Shown: positions 49,263-59,317 of the stretch, in pieces
How positions within the stretch are numbered: position 1 is the first letter of the stretch
How the letters are laid out: each line of letters begins with the position of its first letter
Source: Achatina immaculata
Taxonomy: Eukaryota > Mollusca > Gastropoda > Stylommatophora > Achatinidae
DNA: 64,000 bases
Direction of reading: 5' to 3'
Assembly: GCA_009760885.1 (NCBI GenBank)
Contig: CM019693.1
Location: 1,017,800 to 1,081,799, forward strand
Made by a program: the position numbers and the translations under genes
The notes under the pieces: model-generated
The model's input: the letters and a program-made list of their open reading frames with translations, nothing else
Told to the model about the DNA's origin: nothing
Database searches by the model: none

Positions 49263-49890
49263 CATCAGTCAGTCAGTCATCTAATGTCCCTTGGAAAACT
49301 TTGCCTCCCTAACAGATCTTCTGTAGGCCTTTCGGTTGTAAGCAAGATCCCCTGCTGCTGATGTAACCATTCACAGATCATCAACAATGTCTTGCAGCTA
49401 TCTTCGCTTTGGTCTTTCTCTCTTTCTTTTTCCGCATTATGTACCCTTCCAAGACTGTCTTCTCTAATTTATCATGACGTTTAATATGTCCAAAATATTT
49501 AAGTTCTCTCTGATTAATCTTCCTTACTAGCTAACCTTCTTCAATATTAAGTTCTTGTAGTATGGATATATTTGCTCTTTTTTATGTCCATGATATATGA
49601 AGAGCTCTTCTGTGGCATTTACATTCAAAGGCATTATGTGTTTCTCAGCTGTTTTGTTAAGTGTCCTGGTCTCAGGTATGTTGCCATGGTAAAGACACAT
49701 GCCCTTAAAAATCTTATTTTTTGTAATTCTGTCTGTTCCTCTCCACAGCTTTTTTAGTTGTTTTATTTTCTGAAGAGCGATATATGTCCTCCTTTTAATA
49801 TCCTTCACTGTATCTCCATTATTAGTTAGTAATGATCCAAGATATTCAAAACTCTCCGACTCTTCCAGTTTTTCTTCACTGATATATAAA
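49263..49890 (-). mobile_element. LINE 3' fragment, family 1, just upstream of coding exon 1
   Basis: A 5'-truncated family 1 copy with several stops and frameshifts (partial frame 49527-49898 with S-F-E-Y-L-G-S-L and L-N-K-T-A-E-K). Its 3' end lies about 20 bases from the polypyrimidine tract of the exon 1 acceptor. Confidence 0.78.
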
Positions 49891-49899
49891 ACAAGCATA

Positions 49900-50880
49900 T
49901 CATGTTAAAATTTTTACCATATTTTAATGAATCAAACATAGTAAAGAATTTAGCAAATATGCTACAATGAGGCCTGCGCACAGAAAAGTGATGGAGCACA
50001 GTGCTGTATGGTTGTGTCAAAAATACAAAGTACTTTAGACATGAAAGATATAAAATAGTAAGAGAATAATTGTGACAAAAATCATGGATGAGCAACTGTT
50101 CAGAAATGAGAGGACAATGTCCATACACACTCATCATAGAAACTCTCATAATCTAATATCAGTTCTAAGGCATCCACAAAACTGTGAGGGAAGCGAAACA
50201 TACAAATGTATGAGAGGTAGTCAGAAGTACAATGACTCTGTATTTTTATGACTGTATTATTATTAATATTATTATTGTATCTGTGCTGCTATTGATCAAA
50301 CACTGGTATGTTCACAGTTATATCAGCAGTTAGGTCTGTGCAGGGACTCTGTTGATACTTAGAAAAAATTTAACTGGATTCAAAGATTCTTAAACTTCTG
50401 TTCCTTCGTTTCTAATGGTGAGAGACTGTGCACCAACTAGTCACTTTGAACCAAGCTTAGATCTTCACAATGATCTTCACAAGTGGCTATCCTCAGAGTC
50501 TCGTGAAAACAATAAGAAACAGGCTGGATTAAGAATAATTTGTATTACAAAACTACTGAGCTACCACTAAACTTCTTGCTGAAGTTTACCACAGTTTCTA
50601 AGTTGCTAATGGATGATGACTAATGAAGGGTGGTTCAATGTTGCATTCTGTAGGACCCATAAGGGGAAAAATCGTCCTTGTATACATTTAAAATAGTTAA
50701 TTTTACACATTTATTAGTTATTATCATCAGACAAAAAAAAAGGCACATAAATAAAATTATCCTGGTATTTCATACACATTATATATGTGCATAGCGCCGA
50801 TTACTTCTAACACTTTCTAGGGACATTTTGTAAAAGGACCTGTGGTATTTGGTATATCATCATCTCTTACACGATCTTAC
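49900..50880. other. Upstream region, nothing recognised
   Basis: Lies between the LINE at 49263-49890 and the possible leader exon. AT-rich, with no open frame that looks coding. Confidence 0.5.
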
Positions 50881-51180
50881 CTGAAAGAAAACAATTAGCC
50901 CTCGCCTCTGGGCTCGGAAATATACTGATAATACCACTTCGATGATCTGTCTCTTATATTTTCATCCACCAGAATCTCTCTAAATGTTCTTCCTGACTTG
51001 CATGCAGGCCCAGCCCCGGTGTAGTCGAGCCCGACTGGGTGTTGAAGATTGTTAGAATTCGTCCAAAAATAGTCTCCCATACTGTTCTATTGATAAAGGA
51101 AAATGCTTGAAAAACCAGTCCGACAGGTTTGGGTACCCCAAAACAAGCAACACAAGGGAGGTCACTCATAATTTTCGTCA
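50881..51180 (-). other. Possible 5' leader exon with a 61-codon ORF
   Basis: An ORF at 50895-51080 (starts M-G-D-Y-F-W, ends P-R-G-E-G, then TAA) sits in a sequence that reaches a strong donor (CAG, GTAAG) at 50881. The next good minus-strand acceptor is that of exon 1 at 49242. The ATG has A at -3 and G at +4, a favourable start context. It may be a leader exon with an upstream ORF, or a separate small gene. I do not recognise the peptide; it has no signal peptide or membrane segment. The right edge is approximate. Confidence 0.35.
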
Positions 51181-51404
51181 TGATTTAAATTGTAGTGGTC
51201 TCCCCATGGCAGCTTTGAGATCAACCCATAAATTTGTATGACTCCTCATCCCCAATCTATCTCCCCCCACCCCCAATTTCCAAATGAATAAATAAAGCAA
51301 TAAATCAGTATAGGAAGATTTTTTCAAACATATCATAATGTATTATTCAAAACAAAATACAATATATAATTTTGCTCAATCAGGTATAGGTGAAAACAAA
51401 ATTC

Positions 51405-51440
51405 AGGTATCTATCTATCTATCTATCCATCCATCCATCC

Positions 51441-51511
<71 letters not shown>

Positions 51512-51739
51512 CATCCATTTATCTATCCATCCATCTATCTATCTATCTATCCATCCATCCATCCATCTATCTATCTATCATCCATCCATCCATCTATCTA
51601 TCTATCTATCTATATATCTATCTATCTATATCTATCTATCTATCTATCTCTATCTATCTATCTATCCATCCATTTATCTATCCATCCATCTATCTATCTA
51701 TCTATCCATCCATCCATCCATCCATCCATCCATCCATCC

Positions 51740-51772
<33 letters not shown>
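51405..51772. repeat. (ATCT)n/(ATCC)n microsatellite
   Basis: About 370 bases of tetranucleotide repeats with ATCT and ATCC blocks. The two long open frames through it are artefacts of the repeat. Confidence 0.97.
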
Positions 51773-52154
51773 ATTAAAACTGGACATCAGGATATGTTTT
51801 AGGGGCGTGACACTCGGACCCAAAGTCCCAAACCTTGTCAAGATTGTATGATTATTTGGAACAAAAATATTAGCATCTTTATTACGAGCACACAGTGGTG
51901 ACCTTTCGGTTTACACTTTAATCATACAAAAAACACACAGGGCATAAAGGTACAGAAAGAAAAGCAAATATAATTTCACATGAATGATATGTAACAAATA
52001 AGAACGGAAAAAATAATAGAAAAAGAAAAGAGAGCAGATATCCGGTAACTTTCCAGAACTTCTCAATAGATGTCTTAGAGAGCCATGCTTTTCTCCCAAA
52101 AGTGTTTAAAACTTTATAATGTATTATAACTGGTTATTAAGTGGTTAACATAAG

Positions 52155-52680
52155 GTTATCATACGTCTCTATTTGGCATGGACAGTCTGTATTTTAAAGA
52201 CTCTATACAGCACTTTTGGAAAAAATGAACTACTGCGTTCGAGGTTGTTGGCCACATCAGATCCTAGTCCCTGTCGACGTGGCAAAGCTTGCAGTCCTCT
52301 CCAGATCCTGATAGAAGCCCCAAAGCTTTTGCCCCAAGTTTGTGTTCTCTGGCCATGTCTCACGCCTCAGGTCTGCATGATTTGGGCAATCCTGAAGATT
52401 ATGTTATGGAGTCTGGCGTCCAGTGCCACATGGGCACTCGTCTGTGCGAGACATTTTAAGTCAATGCAGGTGGCTCAGTAGTCTGCAATGGCCTGTCCTT
52501 AGGCGAAAGAGGATGGTTTGCTATGTCTTTGTAGTTGGTGTATTGGATCTGGTTCGTTCGCTGTTCATTTGTTTCTTCCATTCAGATCTGCATTGATTAT
52601 GGATGATAGTTTTTGCCTCTTGGTAGTTTACTGGATGATTTGTTTGATCTTGGAAAAATGAACTAAATGTCCGTATTAAA
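52155..52680 (-). mobile_element. Jockey/CR1-like LINE C-terminal relic with zinc-knuckle-like cysteines
   Basis: The minus-strand translation gives L-R-T-G-H-C-R-L-L-S-H-L-H, then D-E-C-P-C-G-T-G-R-Q-T and L-Q-D-C-P, the Cys/His end seen after the RNase H-like region of jockey/CR1-type polyproteins. Several stops are present. It lies outside the receptor gene. Confidence 0.68.
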
Positions 52681-52844
52681 AAAAATTAATTGGCTGCACT
52701 TTTAAATAAAATGTAGCAGAAATTACATACAGAAGAATGACGATGTTTGCGGGAGTTTGAGTTCCACATGAGAGAAAGTAGATAATTTCAGTAGAGTTCC
52801 CGCTGTATTAAAAAAAAAAAACTACCCGCCAAAATCTGATGACT

Positions 52845-52852
52845 TCTCTCTC

Positions 52853-52904
<52 letters not shown>
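52845..52904. repeat. (CT)n microsatellite
   Basis: About 30 CT units with one CC interruption. Confidence 0.95.
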
Positions 52905-52907
<3 letters not shown>

Positions 52908-53185
52908 TAAGAAAGCTACCTTTTTTCACACAAGATGTGCACGACGAAAGCTTTAGACCATGCTACTATCATTCAAAACTTATTTTATAACTTCATGATT
53001 CAAAACATTTCAGTCCCAGAACAAAAACAGATCATTGATAACAATGTCATTGACATGTTTGCTATTATAAGTACAAAATGAATTAAACAGTGCCAAATTT
53101 GTAACTATTTCTGCAGATGCCTCCAACGGATTAGTTTTGAAGCCTGTACCTATATTAGTTAGAGTATTCGTTCCCACAATTTGCT

Positions 53186-53470
53186 GTGCGATTGATAGAG
53201 TTTAATTATTTATCAAGAGACACAGCAGAAATTTTAACCCAACATATGACTAAAATGGTTAAACATGTTTGGTTTAGAAAAGAAAATAATGTAATATTAT
53301 ACTCTGCAGGTAACACTAACACAAACTTTGGGGGAGTGAGAAGGCAGTGCAGCACCAAAGTTCATACAAAATTACAAAAAGACATGGATAGAAAACGTTT
53401 AGGCATTGAATGCTATTCTCTCGAGTTCAGTTATGTACTGGGTGCTACTGATGACCACCTTTTGATATAG
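53186..53470 (+). CDS. Possible orphan ORF, 94 codons
   Basis: Begins M-R-L-I-E-F-N-Y-L and ends G-A-T-D-D-H-L-L-I. Mixed hydrophilic composition, not a simple repeat, and longer than most chance frames here. No recognised domain and no signal peptide. It sits next to LINE relics and could be part of an unknown transposon. Low confidence. Confidence 0.2.
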   Translation: MRLIEFNYLSRDTAEILTQHMTKMVKHVWFRKENNVILYSAGNTNTNFGGVRRQCSTKVHTKLQKDMDRKRLGIECYSLEFSYVLGATDDHLLI

Positions 53471-53603
53471 AAACAGGTGTCATAAAAATATACGGATATT
53501 TTCACAATTTTACTGTAAGAGTTACAAAAAAAAAAAAAAAAACAAAAACAAAAAACCACACACGCACGCAGAAAAAAATTGCGCCTTTTTCAGATACCGA
53601 ATT

Positions 53604-54115
53604 CTATTTTATTTTATGTCCCATATATACTAGCACAAAAACCAAGTTAAGACTGTTCTGTTCAAATGTAATAACCAACCTCATTTCTGCATGCGAAAAC
53701 TGGAAAACAATTAAAGAAACAGACAAGAAATTAGACTCTTTTGAAAACAAATGCCTAAGGAAAATACTGGCATCAAGTGGAACGAATTCAAGAACAATGC
53801 AGAGATAAGACAGATGACTGAACAACAACCAATCTCATGGGTGATCAGGAAAAGAACATGGACATATGTTGGTCACGTGATGAGAATAAACAGTCAGAGA
53901 ATCCCAAAACAAGCTATAAAGTGGAACACAATAGGCCAAAGAAAAAGAGGCAGACCGCGTGAAACTCTAAGGAGGACATTGTTAAGAAAGGCCAAATAAA
54001 TAAGCATAAAATCCCTTGATGAGGTTGAAAGGCTCGCCGATGACAGGAAAAACTGTTGAACTACTTTGCGAGCCCTATGTGACGTTTAACGGCACGGGAA
54101 GGATATAAGATATAC
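53604..54115 (+). mobile_element. LINE 3' fragment, family 4
   Basis: Frames around 53640-53999 carry I-R-K-R-T-W-T-Y-V-G-H-V-M-R and G-Q-R-K-R-G-R-P-R-E-T-L-R-R-T-L, with a frame change near 53750. It shares its 3' end with the minus-strand copies at 14119 and 16880. Confidence 0.78.
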
Positions 54116-54260
54116 GATATATATACTAGTTCAGTGGTTTTATTTTGAAAAATTCAGAAACTGTGTCTTGGTTCATGAGCTTTTATTTGTTTGTTTCCTT
54201 CTGTTTTGCTGCTCAATGTCGGGGTATTTCGCTACGTCACAACGTGTAATGCTAACTTCC
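54115..54260 (+). repeat. Dispersed repeat R2, copy 2
   Basis: Inverted partner of 47310-47460. Followed by the degenerate minisatellite at 54235. Confidence 0.75.
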
Positions 54261-54445
54261 CCACATTTCGCCTTCGTCAGTTACGTAAACTGTCCATGTT
54301 TTGTCTTCATCAGTTATATAATTTGTATTTCATCTTCGCCATTGATGTAATTTATCTACATTTCACTCTTATCAGTTATGTCATTTGTCCGCACGTTGTC
54401 TTTATTAGTTATGTAAGTTGTCCACACTTCGTCCTTAGCAGTAGA
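54235..54445. repeat. Degenerate minisatellite, about 33-36-bp unit
   Basis: Six imperfect units of the type CATCAGTTATGTAATTTGTC-CACATTTCGTCTT. Confidence 0.7.
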
Positions 54446-54609
54446 TTATTTCAATTTAAAATCTGGGAAGGAAAGGCAGCGAGGAAAGGAACTGGCCACA
54501 CTATCTCATACGCTGATGACCCAGCATAATGAGGTCTCTAACGCTTCATCCCCTACGGCCTTTGCTGTGGGACTATCTTTATCTTTTTTAAATCTTAAAC
54601 AAAGAGAAA

Positions 54610-55505
54610 ATAATATATCATTCATTCATTTTTTGCATGTCCCTTGCGGAACTTTGCCTCCCAAACAGCACTCCTGTAGGCCTCTCGGTTGTGAGCAAGA
54701 TGGCCTGCTGCTGATGTATCCATCTGCAGATCATCAACGATGTCTTGCAGCCATCTTCGCCTTGGTCTTCCTCTCTTTCTTTTTCCTATTATGTACCCTT
54801 CCAAAACGGTCTTCTCTAGATTTTCATGACGTTTAATGTGTCCAAAATATTTAAGTTTTCTCTCTTTAATCCTCTTTACTACCCAGCCTTCTTCAGTATT
54901 AAATTCTTGTAGTATAGATATATTTGTTCTTCTTTGTGAACATGATATTTGAAGAACGTTTCTGTAGCATTTACATTCAAAGGCATTAATGCGTTTCTCA
55001 GCTGTTTTGTTAAGTGTCCAGGTCACACAGGCATATGTTGCGATGGAAAAGATGCATGCGCTTAAAAATCTTATTTTTGTGGTTCTGTTCGCTCCTCTCC
55101 ACAGATTCTTTAGTTGTTTTACTTTCTGAAGAGCGATAGATATTCTCCTTTTAATTTCCCTCATTGTATCTCCACTACTAGTTAGTAGTGATCCAAGATA
55201 TTCAAAACTCTCCACTTCTTCCAGTTTTTCCTCATTGATACATATTTCAGCTGCCTTGTTTGTTTTGTCAGTTGTCATCAATTTAGTTTTCTTTGCATTA
55301 AGATAGAGGTTTTGTTCTTCGCTGTTCTTACGGACTGACATAATTAGTTTTTCCATTCCTTTTTGTGTTGTGGACAGTAATACTGTGTCATCAGCATATC
55401 TAATCTCTGGTATTTCATAACCTCCAATTGTTATGGCATCATAATATTCTTTGTCTACATCTTCTCTAACATTCCTCATTATATTTTCAGTATACAAGTT
55501 AAATA
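54610..55505 (-). mobile_element. LINE 3' fragment, family 1, longest copy, with YADD
   Basis: A 291-codon open frame (54622-55497) starts in the reverse transcriptase palm with I-R-Y-A-D-D-T-V-L-L and runs through K-Y-F-G-H-I-K-R-H and P-R-R-R-W-L-Q-D to the end. It is 5'-truncated just before the YADD box but otherwise undamaged, so it is probably the youngest copy of the family here. An (ATTC)n-like tail lies at 54620. Confidence 0.87.
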
Positions 55506-55636
55506 AAAATAATCTCTGGCCTGCGTAGCCAATTCATCTGGTGTCATCTCCTCCTGAAAATAATATATAAAGAAAAGAAAGAATATATACATAAGAAAAC
55601 AAGATGAGAAAAAAAGAGCATAAGAAGGAAAAAAAA

Positions 55637-55770
55637 AGAAAAAAGACTGAGTGTCGAATTAGCGATGTGGTGCACCCCATTCCGAAGTCTGAGGTACGGA
55701 TCATCAGCTTTAGGCTCTGTTGATGGACTATGCGTCTTACCACACCGCCACGGCTCAGCCCGTTTACGGG
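55637..55770 (-). mobile_element. SINE-like repeat, family 2, copy 1
   Basis: Minus strand starts GGGCTGAGCCGTGGCGGTGT-GGTAAGACGC, an A-box-like head, and ends ...ATTCGACACTCAGTC followed by T/A-rich sequence. No clear B box. Four copies lie in the right flank, all in the same orientation. Confidence 0.6.
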
Positions 55771-55905
55771 GCACACAGTTTGTCTCTTATACTATCTGTT
55801 TGGCTTGTGCAATACATGCGCTTAGTAATATCTAAAATTAGAATTTCCTTCAGGGGAAATAATAATTATTTTTCAAAGAGAATCTTACCTCTAGTGATTT
55901 CCTCT

Positions 55906-57359
55906 TAATTATAAACCTCAATTAACTGTTTGATATTGCGGTTACATAAGATAAGTACAGTTCAACAAAAGATAGCTACAGAAAAGAAGACATAAATTTT
56001 TATAGCGCTAGAAATGACACAAATTTTTATAGCGCTAGAAATGTAAGCAGAGTTGAATGCAAACATGATGATATGAAATCAATGTTTAAACTCTTTACTC
56101 TCGAGGAACCTTTAATCTCAAGTTTGGCTATGTACTTAGAAGACGTGATGGACATATCACTAGTGATATTCTGTACGGAAGCAAAAGTATGAATCTGTGA
56201 ACTAATGGGGTGTATCAAATATATGAAGGTTTTCATTGTAAATAAAACATTTTGAGAAAGCTTTACACCCTTAGAAACATTATGAGAAGTGAGAAATATA
56301 GTCATTGAAAAACGATTATGGTACGAGTATTACTGCTCTTACTTCGATACACGAATCACTACAAATGCAGAAATAACTGATCGATGTTGCTGCTATATGT
56401 AAAGACAGAAAGAAATGTAATTGTCCCGTCCAAATCATAAGTAACAATGATAGCAATAAACTTGTATGACGGATAATTATGTAAGCTTGTCTTGTCTTCT
56501 ATATTTCTGGAACTGGGAGATGGTGATTTTTGCAGCCGATGCTGTGAAGCTGTTGAGGAACAGCATCGTGTCGACTAGGAAGATGGTTTTAACAGCTATT
56601 TTTTTTCAGTCTGCGAGTGCAGCTAAAAATCAGGGAGTATGCAATACTTCATTAGCAGACTCACTCGCCGTGAGGACTATGACAATCCCTGCCCCGTTAC
56701 GTAGCCTAGGGCTGTTACTGGGTGTACCAAAGTAGAGGTGGAATAGGGTCTTGATCAGCCATTTTTCTCTAACCCCAACGCCGGCATGTCAGCTATGACT
56801 CGTTAATTGCTTGACGCTAGCGATCAGTCGCTAATATAATGTATATAAATGTTGAGGCAAGATTTATTATCATTGAGTTGTGGAACAAGATCTGTCAACA
56901 TTTAAATGTGGGGATTGGTCTATGAACATGGAATTGTTTACTCCAGTCTGTCAACTAAGAGTCGAGGGTGTTGTTCTATCAGCAGTGAGATGTAGGTTGA
57001 TTTATGAACTTTGAATTATTGGTGAGAGGTGGGGGGGGGTGGTGGTGTAGCCGATATCACATCAGTGAGATGTGAAAACGAAAGTAACAAAATAATGCAG
57101 AATGCAACATAGAACCACAGACGGTGGCATTATAACCCTGAGGTATTGAGCAATACACAATACTGGCACTTTTCGTTGTAAAAGACGGGTTTTATTAAGT
57201 AAACAAACGTTAGCTGTAGAAGATTGTGATGAAACATTTTTATGAATGTTTTCTCTTATGACTGATTTTACCAATCCTGAATCTGCATAACTGACCACAG
57301 TAACAGTAAACAATATTTGTGTTACAAGATCAAGTTTCTTTAGTCTGGCGTCAGCGATC
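55906..57359. other. Right flank, mostly unassigned
   Basis: Contains repeat R1 at 56500-56800. A 30-bp direct repeat (ATTTTTATAGCGCTAGAAAT) lies at 55995-56042. Otherwise nothing recognised. Confidence 0.5.
56500..56800 (+). repeat. Dispersed repeat R1, copy 4
   Basis: Same order of landmarks as copy 1, with several substitutions. Confidence 0.52.
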
Positions 57360-57649
57360 TTCAGTTATAACTCTTGTTTTCGCTCGAAATGACGTTACAC
57401 TCTTACTCAGAAGCATTATGTGCTTGGTCCGAGTCATAATGGAGGAAACAATTATGTACGGTTACTAAAATAGTTTCTTGTGAATAAATTCTCCTGAGTA
57501 AATTGATCAATGTAATATGAAAAAAGTAGGAACGAGTCGTTGTTGTTTTTCTTGTTGTCAAAGAAACAGTTCTCAAATTGAGACACAAATTTTCGTAAAA
57601 GAATCTACTTAAGTGCCCAGGGCACATGGGGCTTCCGCAAGGGTTTTCC

Positions 57650-58010
57650 ACAAATGCCTGTCCTTTGTCTTTTTTCTGCTCTTGTCCAGGTGAGCCCTTT
57701 ATTGCTCAACATCCTTTCTGTTGTTCTTCTCCATGTCTCTTTCGGTCTACCCTTACTTCTGTTCCCCTGTGGTGTCCATCTTAGTGGTATTTTTTATAGT
57801 GAGTTGTCAGTCATTCGGAGCACATGTCCCAGCCATCGCCAGCGACTTTCCTGAATAATCCCTTGCTTCTGTTTCTGTAGCAGTCTGATGGGTTTTCTTT
57901 ACCAGATAGGGTTGCTGGCCCTATGCCGAACCCTTCTTAGTCGCCTTGTACGATCATGCGTGATAGGGTACAGTGGTCCTATTCTTTGCAGATCCCGGGT
58001 ACCACACGGT
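57650..58010 (-). mobile_element. LINE 3' fragment, family 3-related
   Basis: The minus strand reads W-R-W-L-G-H-V-L-R-M, L-R-W-T-P-Q-G-N-R and G-R-P-K-E-T-W-R-R, then L-T-W-T-R-A-E, with stops. It interrupts repeat block A; block B at 61.5 kb lacks it. Confidence 0.75.
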
Positions 58011-58179
58011 AAAATACTAGTGTTGAAGAATTCGGAAAATTGCTGTTTTTTTTTTTAAACGATATGCCTAAGAAATGTCCGAGAAAAAACAGTGAACAGT
58101 GAAAACGGTAGAAAATGTGAATTATTTCAAAATTAAATTAAAAAATTCAAAAGCGAAAAAACAAAGAAACAAACAAAAA

Positions 58180-58305
58180 GACTGAGTATCGAGTTAACGA
58201 TGTGGTGTACCCCATTCCGAAGACTGAGGTACAGATCGTCAGCTTTTGGCTCTGTTGATAGAAGGTTTTTTTTAATCCACACTGCCACGGCTCAGCCCGT
58301 CTACG
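58180..58305 (-). mobile_element. SINE-like repeat, family 2, copy 2
   Basis: Same as copy 1 with base changes and a short T run in the head; part of repeat block A. Confidence 0.58.
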
Positions 58306-59039
58306 GCAAACATATTTGATCTCTTGTAGTATGTGTTCGGAGCCTAATGGAGTTGTGCAATGAATTTTGATTAATAATGTCTAAAAATAAGCATACATTT
58401 TAGGGAAAATAACTGTAATTTCAAGTAAGCTGTTCGGATTTTTAAAAATTGAGTCCCATTCCTTTTATAAGCCGTCATACCAGCAAACTGTAGGTTTATT
58501 TTTAAGAAAAAAATATCAGCTAGGTGCATCTACTGGTTTTAACAAAATTGCATCGAAGAAAAGAAAGCTACAACACTACTAAACAATTATTTTAGAAAAC
58601 CCAATGTTATGTGATCAGTACAGCCAGAAACAGTGAAAAGTAATAGATAAAAGTGCATTCACTGCTGGCATAAATGCAACAAAGCTGTTTTACAACAAGG
58701 TTTTTTTTTATTCCTCTACCATATATTGTGAATTACGCCTTGACAAAACAGGTAACATTGTGAACTTTGCATTGGAACTTAATGTTTGATAAATGACAGC
58801 ACACCAGTAATTTCTTTACTATCTTCCTTTGGAAGTTGTTTCTTCAGAGTAATCGAAGAAGTATTTCATGACCCGACAGATTGTCATGATTGTTCTTGGA
58901 AATATACAGTGTTGGTTTCCCTTTGCCTTCCACCGATTTGTTTATGGTTTACTCTACTAGCCTTTGACTCTGACCTACTCTACAAGGCAGCAGGGGATTT
59001 GATATCAGAGCTTTCCTGTGCCTAGATGAAATACCTACC

Positions 59040-59317
59040 AAGACTAACGAGTCTCATCTACCCGAAGCGTCTGGTTTTCAGGCGCCAGGTACTCGCCTTT
59101 TGCCCCTTCTCCTGTCAGTTTAAACAGTTCCGCCACGAGAAGGCCAGGAGCTGGACTTGGACTCCCAGTGGCTATTTGAGATGCCCGCATTGAGACATTT
59201 AATTGGAGTGGAAAGCTTATCCTCCATCCCACCTCCTCGGGGGAAACCAGCGTAGAAATGGAGCTCTGATGATGAGATAAAATAATTTGACAACAACCTG
59301 GACATGGCAATGAAGCA
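59040..59317 (+). other. Unassigned sequence ahead of the LINE
   Basis: Sits between the repeat block ending near 58870 and the endonuclease frame at 59318. It is GC-richer than its surroundings and has an antisense open frame (59044-59382), which overlaps the LINE and is probably chance. It may be part of the LINE 5' region or a separate repeat. No function assigned. Confidence 0.3.

Larger units (their letters stand above)
57360..58870. repeat. Repeat block A
   Basis: Shares with block B (61475-63320), in the same order: CGAAATGACGTTACA...CTTGGTCCGAGTCATAATGG, AATACTAGTGTTGAAG, the family 2 SINE, AAGCTGTTCGGATTT and AAACAGGTAACATTGTGAA. Contains the LINE at 57650-58010, absent from B. Confidence 0.75.

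Noticed and set aside
51338..51802. Long open frames of Ser-Ile-Tyr-Leu/His-Pro repeats
   Set aside because: Produced by the ATCT/ATCC microsatellite.
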